From contig JAKZAN010000085.1 in assembly GCA_023053545.1 (NCBI GenBank), positions 1 to 64,000 of the forward strand: a stretch of 64,000 nt of DNA. Reading direction: 5' to 3'. The stretch's first letter is position 1. Each line of letters begins with the position of its first letter. The stretch comes from Lepidurus packardi (taxonomy: Eukaryota > Arthropoda > Branchiopoda > Notostraca > Triopsidae). The notes under the pieces are model-generated. The model ran no database searches, was not told the DNA's origin, and saw only the letters and a list, made by a program, of their open reading frames with translations. Position numbers and translations under genes: made by a program. Of the stretch, positions 45,956 through 57,379 are shown piece by piece.

Positions 45956-46099
45956 ATGAACAGACTTGCTCACTTAAAGCAGCTGGCAAGTAACTGGTTG
46001 GATGAGGACAAACGAAAATACTCAGAGACAGTTGAGTTGGGTTTCTATGATGCTGAAGCTCTGTATAAAGTCTAAATCAATGGATCATGGGTATTCTGA
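45956..46099 (+). CDS. Possible very small ORF (47 aa)
   Basis: An ATG six bases after the previous stop opens 48 codons with one TAA read as Gln and a TGA end. Composition is coding-like (charged, helical start), but nothing supports expression. It may be part of the 3' untranslated region of the preceding gene. Confidence 0.25.
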
Positions 46100-46278
46100 A
46101 ACCCATTTATAAGCAGTTTCAGTTTGATCCTCCAATAAGATTTAACCTTAGTGTGCCACAGACTCGTGGGCTTTCTCATACCTTCCTAGGATAGTCCAGT
46201 AATCCCATGTCCCTCAACCCAAGAGCTGCCTTCAACACCAAACCCACCTTTCCAACTGAACTATTCTTTATAGAAGCT

Positions 46279-46842
46279 TCATGGCTCTTGGACCAACTGT
46301 ACTTTCTGCCTGATCTACCGCATGAAATCATCGAATTATTTTTTGCTCATTACACCGATGACTTGAGTCTCTGACCTTTTTTTGTGGCTTGAGTTCAACG
46401 GTTCCAATTTCAATGGTTTGCGACTGGTTTTAGAGTCCTATAAGGTATAGACATTATGATTGGTGCTGCCAGATCGTGGAGACTTGTTTTTGTGGACAGA
46501 AGAGCTGTTCTGAGTATCGAGACCAAGTCTCCGGATTTGCTTTTGGACTCGCTGTTTACTAAGATAGCCGAGGAGGTGTTTATCATGAAAGGGGTCGTAA
46601 TCGGGGAGTTGGGAGTTGAGCTTGCGTACAGAGAATTACTACTAACGGCGCTCGGTGCTAAGGTTACGGGGACGTTAGAGGTAGGGGAGGCGTGGTTCTC
46701 TCGCAGCCTGCTTTGACATAGACGAGTGATGGGTCTTGCCTGTGTTTTGTAATACGATGAGTGAGGTCAGATTATAGTCTATCTTATCATTTGACCAATT
46801 GAAGGGTTTAGCAATCGTCCACACAGATTTTGAAGCCTCCAT
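46279..46842 (-). CDS. Hypothetical basic protein
   Basis: A single exon encodes 187 aa, with six TAA/TAG Gln codons. The frame is open from the ATG at 46842 to the TGA at 46279. The protein is rich in Lys, Arg, Ser, Gln and Asn, with few hydrophobics except in its last 30 residues (QFDDFMRQIRQKVQLVQ), which may form a helix. No family is recognised. The long TGA-free frame and coding-like start support it, though it is less secure than neighbours with known domains. Confidence 0.55.
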
Positions 46843-46921
46843 TACAGCTACTATCACGCTATTTAAATGGGCTCTGCAAAAACAATAATTGACTCAATGA
46901 AATCATTATCTAAAGTATGGA

Positions 46922-47206
46922 TCAGTTTCTGGCTTCTTAGCGAACCAAGGGGTTGCTATACCTCTCCACAACATAGATGAACTCCGCCTCTTCTATAGAC
47001 CTGCTTTTATCAGAGTCAAAAGCCTACCAAATGATGCGGGAGTAGGATGAGGTTATGCTAATGCCAGCTCTTTCGAAGACTTAATGGAGAAGGGCGTTCA
47101 TTTCGGACTCGTTGATGCGGCCATCCGAGTCGGTGTCGTACTTAGAGAATAGGGCCTTTATATCTGTTAGCTCGATGCCGGACAGGGTTAATTTCTTGTG
47201 TTCCAT
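46922..47206 (-). CDS. EF-hand calcium-binding protein (paralogue B)
   Basis: A single exon encodes 94 aa with two EF-hands: DTDSDGRINESE (a canonical loop, with Gly at 6 and Ile at 8) and DSDKSRSIEEAE (the second hand lacks the central Gly). It is the short version of the protein encoded at 21063-21503. Both share KALFSKYD/RLFKKYD, the AGI block, a W-AFD spacer and a V-E-Y/R-YS end. Paralogue B lacks the 50-residue N-terminal extension. The first hand looks more competent to bind calcium than in A. Two TAA/TAG codons encode Gln. Confidence 0.85.
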
Positions 47207-47390
47207 ATCGATCGGATCGAGGACGTAGGAAGTAAAATTCGCTTTGCTTATTTCTTTCACAGTTGAATATTACAATGTGCTTCTGGAAAGTAATAGGATT
47301 TGAATGCTGGCTACATATAGTTTAAACAACCCAGATTCCTGAGGCTGGAGTTGCAAACCCCTCGAATATCAGACAGTTGTTGAAACATCC

Positions 47391-47711
47391 ATGGCAGTCG
47401 AGTCTCAAGCCATAAAAGACTCAATTCGCCTCTTAATCGTATTTATAAAATCTTCTGTTGAATTCCGACTACCGACGGGGGAGTTGGCAACTGCCGCTCA
47501 GTCATCAGACCCGGACTAGACTCTGTTATAACAATGTCTAGATGTGAGTTTCCCAAAGGCTGACTGTGCATGCTCGGGCCTTGACCTCTTTTTGTGTGGT
47601 TCTGCTTCGATCGCACTTCTCCTATTTCCTTAAAAGCAATGCTATAATTCCCAATAAATTATTATAATCCCCCAAAACCACATCCCTAATCGCTATTCTC
47701 TTGCATTCTGA
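47391..47711 (+). CDS. Possible small ORF upstream of the RING gene
   Basis: The ATG at 47391 opens 107 codons ending with a TGA that overlaps the ATG of the next gene by one base (TGATG). The start (MAVESQAIKDSIRLLIVFIK) looks coding, but the second half is less so. A GTGAGT-like donor near its middle leaves open a spliced form. I cannot tell whether this is a gene, an alternative first exon or chance. The region also contains the promoter of the downstream gene. Confidence 0.3.
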
Positions 47712-48505
47712 TGAGCAGCAAGCACCTTTATATCGATCCTTCCTCGCCTGTTTCGCAGCTTCCTCAAGCCTAACTTGATACTCTTACTTGCCATATCTGC
47801 CTTGGACTTGCAGTGCACCCCCAGCAGTGCGCCAGTTGTCTCAATGTTTTCTGCGAGAAGTAGGTCCAGCAGCTCCCCTCCAAAATCTGTCCCATCTGTA
47901 GGGGTGACAAGTGGGCTGCCAGCGTCTCCGAAAAAACCAAGAACCTGTTCGACGGGCTAGTCTTAGTATGCCATGAGTGCAAAGAGGAGATAGAATACCC
48001 CAAATTTGTGCCTCACTTGATCGAAAAACATAAGATCGGGGTCCAACTCGAACCCTTATAAGCTCCTGAGCCTTTCTATCAGTTTTTCTTCACGGATGAA
48101 GAAGATTTGATTGAGTATGACTACTTGATGAATGCCTCGCTAAACCTCAACCTCCGCAAAGGTGTGTTCCAATTCTCGCTGGGCACCTATCACATTGACT
48201 TGGAGCATCAAGTTCAGACGAATTCGAACACAGGTTTCCAGCGTAGCATCATCAATATCCTGCCAGAACACCACTTTGTACAGACATTCTGGTTCATGGA
48301 GCGTGCAGAAAATCCTAATGCAGCATATCCTGCCTAGAACCAGCAACACATAGAGAATGCCTATCAATAATTCCTAAAGGACGGCCACAAAAATACAGTG
48401 GAGTTCGCGGTAGAAGGCAGGAACTACCAGATTGACTTCGACTAGATGGCCCAGAGCAACACCGACACGGGGCGGAAAAGGAACGTGGAGCGACACGAGT
48501 TCTGA
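47711..48505 (+). CDS. RING-type protein with two WWE-like domains
   Basis: A single exon encodes 264 aa. The N-terminal zinc finger is RING-like: CHIC (27-30), CASC (40-43), FC48 and CPIC (60-63). The usual ligand after FCEK is a Gln encoded by TAG. A second Cys pair (CHEC) and a His lie at about 87-107, as in TRAF-type fingers. Two WWE-like domains follow. The first ends NTGFQRSI and the second ends with the typical NTDTGRKRNVER. WWE domains bind the iso-ADP-ribose unit of poly(ADP-ribose), as in RNF146 (RING-WWE), an E3 that ubiquitinates PARylated proteins. Order RING-WWE-WWE is opposite to Deltex. Confidence 0.82.
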
Positions 48506-48918
48506 TGTGATTGTCTTGGATTTTGGACTCAGTAGTACTCTATTCATTACCTTTTTTTGCGTTGGCAGCTTATGATAAGCTGTGAGTGAATTGCTTTGGG
48601 TCTGCTGAAATAGATTAAGAGTCTGCAAAAAGGATGTTTGCTTTAGGGTTTAAGCGGGGATGATAGCCGAGGGTTAATAAGAATAATTTAGTAAAGTTTA
48701 GGCTGCTTTATTAGTGGTGGTGGGCTGGCCAGGGTCAGAGTGATTCGACGGGCCCGGAGAAAGGTTAGACTTATGCCAATTTGGGTGATCCTATTCGAAA
48801 TACAAAACAAAGCAAGTATTCGGTGACCTTTGTTGTAGTAAACATACGCATCCTAACTTTTAATTAGGCCACGCCATTCTATCGTCAGCACTCCCCAGAC
48901 ACCGCTCCTCTCCAGCCC
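48506..48918. other. Intergenic region, no gene seen
   Basis: About 410 bp separate two plus-strand genes. No ORF with coding character or RNA fold is recognised; it should hold the upstream 3' end and the bZIP-gene promoter. Confidence 0.4.
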
Positions 48919-50092
48919 ATGCACCGTGAATCCTAACCCTTCCAAGTCGAAGAGCTGGATGACGACGACTAAATCGCCAACCTCTATGCTACGGATTACT
49001 CGCAGGAAAGCTCCCAACTCTCTGTCCTCTCCATGAATAACCAAGTGCCACCCAAGAAACTCAGCAGTAATAGTGACTCACACAACAACTTTCGCGACGA
49101 CGTCTACTCTGAACGCGGCTTTAAAAAGAAGACAAAAGAGAAATCGATCGCCAAAGTCATTAACAAGGCTGACAAGGCTCTGAAACAAAAGCGATAAAAG
49201 ACTTACATCATGATGCTCTAAAACAAAGTACAGGCCTTGGAGAAAGAAGTCGCCAAGCTCAAGAGCCTCAACCTAGCCAACCAGGAATATATCAAGAAGC
49301 TCAGCACTTCAGAGCACATCGTATTTCATTTCTCCTTACCCTGTTCCAACGCCCATTATCCCTGTATTTTCACACTCCGCCTAGATCAACGGTATCTTCG
49401 TGGGTAGGGCCCAAATCTACGAACGCATGGAGACTATGATCGAGCGACCCGAAACCCCAGAAAATCGCAAAGAGATGATCAAGGAAATTAGTACCCTCCG
49501 CTACCGGCTGGGCGTCTACGGAAAGGACCGAATCAAGTCCACCCACTACCACTTCAAGGAGCTCATCTAGTCCTTTATACCCGAGGTGCAGAAGTTTCTG
49601 ATCTACACAGCTTGCCAAAACACTGATTTTTTTGCACAGCACTACATCGAATCGGGAAACATCGACCAGGCAGACCAATGGCGGCAAGAGATGCTGCGTT
49701 AACTAGACCTTTCTGCCGAAGACAGGCAGTTCATCAACTCGCACCGAGAAGCCATCGTGAAGGAGAAGCTCAAGTACGATGACCTTGTTTTGGGTTTCTA
49801 CAAGATAAAGAACGAGTTGTCGAAGCAGGCGAAAAACCTGGAGAATATCTTCGACACCTTCAGGTCATTTCTGAACCCACGGCAGCTGACCAAGATTCTT
49901 GTGAACATGGAGCGCAACAAGTACCGAAAGGAAATGATGTTGGACTCAGTCGGAAGCTTCTGGCGCTACGTACCATTGCACTCTCGATTTTGCCTCACTG
50001 ATTAATGAGTTTAGGAGTTTCAAAAGTCGGAAAGCGAAAACTATTACACCCAGAACACTCTCTTTTCTACTGGCTTCGATACTTGGGCCTGA
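48919..50092 (+). CDS. Divergent bZIP-type transcription factor
   Basis: Exons 48919-49320, 49385-49969 and 50015-50092 encode 354 aa; introns are 64 and 45 nt. Residues 80-130 look like a bZIP: a basic region with Asn and Arg (NKADKALKQKRQKTYIMMLQ), then a leucine-zipper-like helix with NKVQALEKEVAKLKSLN. The rest (about 200 residues) is helical and rich in charged residues; it contains an aromatic-rich block and ends with a short hydrophilic exon. bZIP proteins bind DNA as dimers in the nucleus. The match is by pattern only, since the canonical NxxAAxxSR core is imperfect. Confidence 0.7.
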
Positions 50093-50245
50093 AGCTGCAG
50101 ATAGCAGACTCCAAGTGCATCATTTACTTGTCCATCGGCCTCTGTCCTGCGACCCTCTCATTACTTATATGATGCTCCATGTTATCGTTATGGGCAGCCC
50201 ACCTTTATTTTATACGAATTTAAAAATACTCACTCCTTTCATTTC

Positions 50246-52075
50246 ATGGCTGCCGAACTCCAAGACTACATCCTCGACGACGACTCTTTCCTAGACGACT
50301 ACCACATTTCCCACACCCTCAATAACAACCATCTCCACGTCTCCTATGGCTGCATCCGCAACACAACTCAACGCATCAAAATCGCCAGGACTCCTCTTCT
50401 ACCCCATCTTCTCAACCGCTTCAAGGTCCTCGTCAAACTCTTCAATGAGGGAGTGATCCTTGCCGACAACATTTTCCTCAAGCAGCACTCTCACCAATAC
50501 TACATCTATGTCATAGAGGCAGACTTGTTCGGACCAATCGATGAGTCCAAATTCGTGACCCTTGATTCCTACTTAAACAGTGCTACGAATCTCTCGAGGC
50601 AAGCTTTGTTTGAGCTGGCCTAACAAGTTAGACTCATTCTAGAAAGAGTGAATAGGGAGGGCGAGAATTACCTTTGCCTGAACCCGCAAAGGGTTGTCAT
50701 AGAAAAGGAAAGCGGGACGGTATACCTCGCTCCCTTCGAAATCGACCAGCCTCTATTTTTGCAGGACCTCCGAAATAAGAGTCCGCACAACCCCTACGTG
50801 ACTGCGTATCTGGCTCCCGAGATTTTCTAACAGATTTTTATGTCAGGCTCTGATAAACTACATCTCAACAAAAGAGATTTGATAAAAGCAGACTATTGGA
50901 GCCTAGGCTGCATCCTGCTGGAGATCCTTGTGTTGTCGACCCCGTGTTTCCTCGGAACCACCCCCCAAGACCAGCATGAGAAATTCGCCTATTTTTTGTC
51001 GAAGAGCCCCCACGCCAAGTCTCCTCTCATCGACTATATTCTTAGTTGCGATCCACGTCTGCAGACACTCATTTCAAACTGTTTCATCCAGGACAGTGAG
51101 AAGAGATGTCTGGGTACGGAGTGTCTGAACAAAGACAACAGCATCCATAACATGAGTATGATCAAACACCCCACTCTGCCGCTTTACACTGCAGGCGACA
51201 ACGATGACTCCCACTCCAAGACCAATAACATCGAGAACTAGCAACTTCATGCCAATAAAAACACTCAGTCCGCCCAAGAGGAGTGCAGTCTGAGTCTTCG
51301 TCTTCATTTCCTTTAAGACTACGATATCAAGACCGAACTCCGAATAACTGTACACTTAGTCGGAAAATTCAGCTACTACTTTGATCGACCGACAGAGCAG
51401 GACAATGATCGTACATGCGTGAAGCTGGATAAGACCCTTACGTTGAGCAACAGTTTCGAATAGTTGAGCAGATAATTAGAACAGCCAGTGTTGATAGAAA
51501 TCGAGGATGGAGAGTTTAGGGCAGAGGCTCTGGTTAACCTCGGTAGCTTAGTCGTCAAGCATAACGAGAAGAGAGTCTGGAAGAAGCCGATCGTTGGCTC
51601 CTACCCTATTTCATGCACATCTTCTTCCAAAATACGGGTACTTCATCACCATTTACCTTTAGATTTCATGCATACTAGTTTCGCCACCGTAAGACCTACT
51701 GGCTAATACCCGCACTGCTGCCAAAGAGCCCAAGACTTATCGACATCAAGAACACGAGTCTATTTCTAACTTGATCAGAGATCTGAAGGAGTGCCTGAGT
51801 CACACCAATATGTGTGAAGCAATGGCTCCTGGTCCTGCGGTTTAGATGGTCGAAAACTCCTTGACTACGGCCTAATTGTCTCTGAAACCAAGCACAAGGA
51901 GGTCCTCTGTTAACAGTACATAGAAGTTGGAGAAAACGACCCACAAGAAGGAGAGTAAGTCGTCGATATTGCAGATCGGAGAAGGTAAATTTTGGTTAAA
52001 AGCCAATATTTCATGAATAACGCAGAACTGGATAAACTGACGGATCTGTGGAAAAACAAAGAAACGCGTTGCTGA
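50246..52075 (+). CDS. Divergent pseudokinase
   Basis: Exons 50246-51637, 51663-51984 and 52026-52075 encode 587 aa; introns are 25 and 41 nt. The C-lobe is recognisable: YVTAYLAPEIF (APE motif), then KADYWSLGCILLEIL, the DxWSxG helix of kinases. The catalytic loop reads YLCLNPQRVVI instead of HRDLKPENILL, and the DFG site reads APFE. No glycine loop is evident. It is thus kinase-fold but should lack phosphotransfer activity. Residues 320-587 add a Ser/Thr-rich region with further helical segments. The exon 2-3 structure gives a coding C-terminus but is less certain than exon 1. Confidence 0.78.
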
Positions 52076-52236
52076 CACAGCTGTCTGCATTCGAGAGCGC
52101 CAAAAGACGTGACTGTTCCAATGCGATGGAGTGACCCTCATGCAGCGATCCCAGTTTCACCCTTCCATCCCTACCTTCACAAATCTATCACTGATCACCC
52201 ATTTTCGCTGATACACTTTATTCATCATGCCTCGCT

Positions 52237-52569
52237 TCAGTTTCGACGTTCGTCGTTTACTGCATAAGCCCCTGAAATTAGTTTCTTTCCCGTCAAACCG
52301 AACTTACGAGCCAACCAGCTTCGCTCGGGGTCGATCAAGGACAGTACTCCATCGATTGTTTAGTTGGTGTTGCTCTTGCCGTCAGTTCCGCAGCCAGGAC
52401 ATGACCCTTCGCGCACTTGCTCTTCAGTCCTTACGAGATTGCAGCGACGACAAGCCTTAAGCTTGAGCTTCCCGGAAGAAGACTGGGGGACACAGAACTC
52501 CTGAGCCTGGTAGTTATAGTCGAGATCTTCGTCGATGTCTCTTTCGTAGGAGGTGTCTTCTTGGGCCAT
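52237..52569 (-). CDS. SPT4: SPT4-like transcription elongation factor
   Basis: A single exon encodes 110 aa. After an acidic/aromatic N-terminus, the zinc-binding core reads KACRRCNLVRTEEQVREGSC, then CPGC, giving two CxxC pairs as in SPT4. The second half follows SPT4 with TIDGVLSLIDPERSWLARKF and GAYAVN at the end. SPT4 with SPT5 forms DSIF, which clamps RNA polymerase II in elongation. Compared with the roughly 115-residue norm, a short loop before TIDG is missing. One TAA (Gln) lies between the two halves. An SPT5 gene is not in the window. Confidence 0.92.
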
Positions 52570-52731
52570 GAGCAGTAGGAATGAATGCGATAATGATTAT
52601 AATATTCAGAGGACCGTGGGAGTCTGTGCCCAGACTTTTATAAGGGTCGATAATAGCCCTCTTTATTTTAAATCGAGCCCGGCACTTATCACAGATTTAT
52701 CATAAAATATAAACACCCTCCCTCGCATCCA

Positions 52732-55325
52732 ATGATTGTCCCGCACCACGGCCTCGCCTCCCTCAAGCACAACCTCCAAAAACTCAACCTCAACTACATA
52801 GGTTTCTCACGCCGTGCACACCTTTTCACAGACCTCCTCGACACCATCCTCACTCTCCTCAGCGTAACATAAACCCCTCCCTCATTCTATAGAGATTCGG
52901 CGAAGTCATGAACACGAACATCATTGACCTCGCTCGACTCGCTAAGAACTCTTCACCTCTCCTACTCTAGACAGACTCCAGTAAGTTTGGACTTTTCTCG
53001 GTCTGCCAATCCCTAATGGAGTCTTTCCAACTGCATTCTTCATGGGGACTAGAATATGTGGGCTCTCTGTTTACAGATTTAGAGACGATCAAGAAGAGGG
53101 TGGAAAATGTCTCGACAAGGCACACCAAAGATATCAGTGAATTAGAGAATAAGGTGTCGGATTTCGAAATGGATTACAATACGAGCGTAGGGATCTTGTA
53201 AAGTCTGGAGCGAGAATACGTTGGCCTCCAAAGTCAAGTCGAATCACTCAAGATTGCTAAAATGTAGCTGCGAATGACAAGGAATCCCTTACCTGCCAGC
53301 AAGCTTGATTTCATCGGAACGCCATTCACTAAGAAATCTCTCTTTAATCTTCAGAAGTACAAGGCGTATGTGCTTGAGAAGGACCAGCTTTTCAATAGGA
53401 TGCGAGAGATGCAGCTAGACATATCCAAAGTAAGGGCCCAGTTAGACAACCACAATCAATGGCTGCAGCAATACCTGAACCACGTGGACAAGTGCTACGC
53501 TGATCTTACTGCCGAAATGAAACAGGTCCTCGACCAGGCACGCCAAGACATTGAGAGAGTAGTTTCGACGGCCAAATAAGAACAGGCTGCACTCTTTCAC
53601 TTGGGAGACTCTGTAGCTATTCTCCAGAGCAGGAGCAGCAACTTTAGGTAGAAAGCGGAGGATGACGAGCCATTAAGAGATCAGCCTGAGATCGAAAATA
53701 AGAGGTAGAGACAAATCAATAGTACCCTCATGAGGAACTTGGATAACGTACCGATGGCGGTTTCTCAGGAGCGAAAAGGCGAAGACATGATGCACACTTC
53801 TGGAGTGAGCTAGTCTGAATTCTGCTGGAGGCCAAGCAATCAAAGCCAAGTGGAAGAGAATCCGTTGATGAGCACTATCAGAGAAGAAGGCTCGTCGGTC
53901 AACATGTGCCAATCGAAGAACTTCGAAGTGGAACACCGAAGACACTGCGTATGTTTAAAGGTGATCAATATCGTCAAGCAATCCAAGCATCGGTCCGATG
54001 TACAAAGCATCATATCCAGATCCGAAGAAATACTTGTGATCAATACAAGGACAGAGTCCGAGCCTGGAAAAAATGAGATATTTGGGCGAGACTGCATTCT
54101 CCTGGCCAGGAACAGCGAGGGTGTATACATTCAGATTCCCACAGCAGATCAAAACATCAGGGAACTCAGGAAAATATTCAATCAAACTGAAGTTGACCAA
54201 CCCACGAATCAGAGGGTTTCGATGACCTTTGGAAGGGATGAATTAGAACAGCTTTAAGAAGGGGCTATCCAAGTGATTCCTTTCGATGGAGATTCCCACG
54301 AGAGTTCTGGCTCCAAATACCATGTGTTTGCACCTTCACAACCGCAGAGTCAAGCATATGAAGAACCACAGCACCATCGACGTGATCTTATATACGGAAA
54401 TGGTTAGTCTGTCACTCGCCCTTTAAACTCCAGCGCTGTAGTGATTAGTAACCAGAAAGAAAGACCAGTACTACCATTCGGTAAAGTGAAACAAAGAGCA
54501 GAACGCACTACTTAATTACTGCTCAATGAAATCAGAGACTATTGTAGGATCCAAGACACTTTGGTTAGTGGGTGTACTAAAGGTAACCCAAAGGCTGAAG
54601 AGCCGGTAGCCTCTGAGGAAGTTAGGCCTGTAAGACAGGCAATGGGTGACCCTACCTTACTGGAATCGGAAAGGTTGGAAAGCTAGACAAGCGGGAGGGA
54701 CTCAGTGCTGAGATCAAGATATTCTAATTCCTTCGAATAAGAACAGCAAGAGTTTGCACAAAGGACAGACCCACAGCAAGACACTCGGATAATATTCCAG
54801 AAAGTGGGCGTTCGTGAGGTTATCAAAAACTCCCTGAAAGAAGAACTCGAATAGCCCAATAACTCAGCAGGAGCTAACTTTGTCTCTTAACGCAAAAGAA
54901 CCCTCTCCACTGAATGCCCAAGTGCTGGCAAAAGGGCTCCTCTTGCCAACTGGGAAAACAGGCCTGCTGATTTCTCAAGAAGCCAGAATTGGAGAAGTGT
55001 TAAGGCTAACAGCCACGAAGCGACATAGCTTAATTTCAAGTCCGTGAACATTAATCACAATATTTCGCTATCTGAACATATATGCAAATTCCCAAACCAA
55101 GCTCTGAAGGACAGTAAGCAGCCATGGCAGATGAAAACATAGGGCAAAAACTGTCTCACACAGACGAACAAGATCGGAGCTTTAGCAGTGAGCGAGTTTG
55201 AGGTCGAAGGGGCTGCCACCAATAAGATTCGCAGTGACGATGCTGAGAAGGCCTATTTGGAGTGCAAAGGGGCCTATATGGCTTATCTGGATACAGTGAA
55301 GGACGGGATCTAACGGAGCTCGTGA
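52732..55325 (+). CDS. Long coiled-coil protein
   Basis: Two exons, 52732-52863 and 52893-55325 (854 aa), flank a 29-nt intron. Residues 100-290 have heptad repeats with many Lys/Glu/Gln and appear as two long coiled-coil blocks separated by a short linker around ASKLDFIGTP. The rest is Ser/Gln/Arg rich and mostly disordered, with many TAA/TAG Gln codons. The stop is the first in-frame TGA. No known domain is recognised; a structural or centriolar role is plausible only by composition. A TATAAAC stretch at 52709-52715 lies about 20 bp before the ATG. Confidence 0.75.
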
Positions 55326-55392
55326 TGGAGTATATGTTTCGATGAGGGAAGTGTTATTCATAGTTTGGTAAGAGAGTTATGTCGATAAAGAA

Positions 55393-57038
55393 TCAATTGT
55401 CTACTCTGAAACCATACTTCCTTTGGATCTGCGGCTGGAACTCTATCTTTTCTTTGAGCTCCTTCCTCATCCTGCTTTCGAGGGTGTAGGTGTTGTGGAG
55501 GTGTTCCTGCTCGTGCTTCTGGTTCCGGAAGTGCGAGTCTTCGTAGACTGCCCAGATTTGCTTCATCCTATTTTGAATTCCTGCACAAATTGACCATCAA
55601 ATATTGTTATTACTCTTTATAGCGCATTACCGCGCTTTTGTCTGCACTTCTGGGTTCTTTTTTTGCCTTCTTCGACTCGCTCCAACCCCTTCCTTTCCAT
55701 GCGTTGCGTTCAGAGAAACCCGCGAGTGGTGGCTTGCCGGCTCATAGTTTCTGTACCTTTCCAAAGACCTATCCACAGGCAGCTGGCTGGGTGGGCTACG
55801 CGATCTCCGACTCCCATGCAGCATATCCTCGCGCAGATCTATTTTATGGAGGTTTGAGTGGTTGATTAAATGATTATCATGTTCTTGAATATCGTCTGAG
55901 CTGGAGTGGTCTGATTGCCGATACTGTCTGTTTTATGTATAGGCTTTCTTGTGGGACTCTGGAGAGACTCTACGCGATTTCCTGTTGGGCTTTCCCTATT
56001 GATTCTTTTGAGAACTGTCGAGATCCGGTCCCCTTATGTTGGTGCTGTCTTGCAACTCGCCTCCGGATTGTTCTGCTACCATCTCGCTTCTGGAGTATGG
56101 GTTGGAAGTGTTCCGAACTGCCTCCATTTCCCTCCTTTGGTCCTTCTCGTGGTATTTCTTCAGCATTTCCTCGTACTCTCGGGCTCTTTCGCCCTGAATA
56201 TACTTCTGTACGAGCTGCTCACTCTTCTCACTATCAGAACTACGTCTGCGTTATTACTATTTCTCTTGATGATGCTGGGACCCGGGATTATACTTTCGGG
56301 CGTTATCCAGATTCTTAAAAGGAGTGTAGTCGGTGAGGCTCCTGCCTGCATCTCGTGCATACTATGATGATGAAGTCCCCGCCAATCCATGTTGCTGAGA
56401 ATCTTTATAGCTCGCGTTCTGGAAATGCTCGTTCTTAAGTGGGAAAGTCGTTGTGTCTTGGAGTCCGAACTGTGGATTTCTAGAAGGAGGATACTGGGCC
56501 GTGGAGAGAGACCCAGGCTCACGATGGCGTAAGACAGTCTAGCGGTACTCCCGCTACATCTGCTGACGGAGGAATTAGCTGGAGGGATACTGATGTACAG
56601 GTTCATAGGCATTCGGCTTCAGAGCTGAAGGAGACAGATTACTAGGTCCCCCGAGGTCGTACAGCTGCTTTTCGAGAAGAATTGCTTTTTAGGTGGCAGT
56701 CCTACGAGCGTCTTCCAATGCAGCTAGGCGAGTATGGTAGCGTGCTTCGTAGCCAACCTCTTCTTTGAGTGAACGTATTTCGTTTTGGAGCCTTGTTTGG
56801 GATTCGATGGTTTCTCTGAGGAGCTGAGAGATGAAGGATGAAGGAGGACATACCTTGTAGATGTTGGAGATGTTGAGCTGCAGATCTCCGCGTTATATTT
56901 CTGTGGCAAGTTCTTTGCGCTGATGGATTAAGAAATTGGAATTACCATATAGAGACGGTCTTCGAGATTGCGGATGCGGCTCTCGAGCTCAATGCGGGTA
57001 GACTAGATGTCAGGGTAGTAGGTAGAGAAGTAGGACAT
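55393..57038 (-). CDS. Coiled-coil protein, four exons
   Basis: Exons (coding order) are 57038-56946, 56919-56854, 56823-55614 and 55580-55393, giving 518 aa; introns are 26, 30 and 33 nt. Residues 1-130 form a continuous heptad pattern (RIELESRIRNLEDRLYM, then LLRETIESQTRLQNEIRSL). The middle is Ser/Tyr/Pro/Gln rich. Another helical segment (ERAREYEEMLKKYHEKDQRR) lies near residues 270-295. The C-terminal exon is basic and helical (MRKELKEKIEFQPQIQRKYG). No domain is recognised. The third intron was placed by the only GTA donor and acceptor pair that keeps the C-terminal frame. Confidence 0.75.
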
Positions 57039-57379
57039 GAGTGGTTCTAGCAATGGAAAACCTGGGTCGGTAAGCACGATTAAATAAATATTATTGATTG
57101 ATACCAACCGATAGGAAGGAAAATAATTTTTATTGGCTTCTCGACTTCATGACTACCTTTATTCAGGCAGACCCGACCATAATGTCTGATGTTGGTGCTG
57201 GCTGCCACAAACTACAAGGGATGCATTATAGTGGCGGGAATTTGTTCTGAAACTATAGGATTCGTAGGGCCGGGCCGTGACTTCCATCGCATTAGTAAAA
57301 AGAACCAAATACAAAGAACACTGAGGTTCCATCGCTGATTAATAGCATCCCATTATAAATTCTCATAGATCCAAAAGCC
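57039..57379. other. Divergent intergenic region, no gene seen
   Basis: About 340 bp lie between two divergent starts, so it should carry both promoters. No ORF or RNA is recognised. Confidence 0.4.
57354..57360 (+). promoter_or_regulatory. TATA-like element before the NT-C2 gene
   Basis: TATAAAT lies 26 bp before the ATG at 57380. The very short distance implies a short 5' untranslated region if the motif is used. Confidence 0.35.

Noticed and set aside
55638-56367. Plus-strand frame of about 150 codons rich in Leu, looking like a membrane protein
   Set aside because: It is opposite the coiled-coil gene at 55393-57038. Leu-rich reads are expected from the antisense of Gln/Glu/Lys/Ser-rich sequence.
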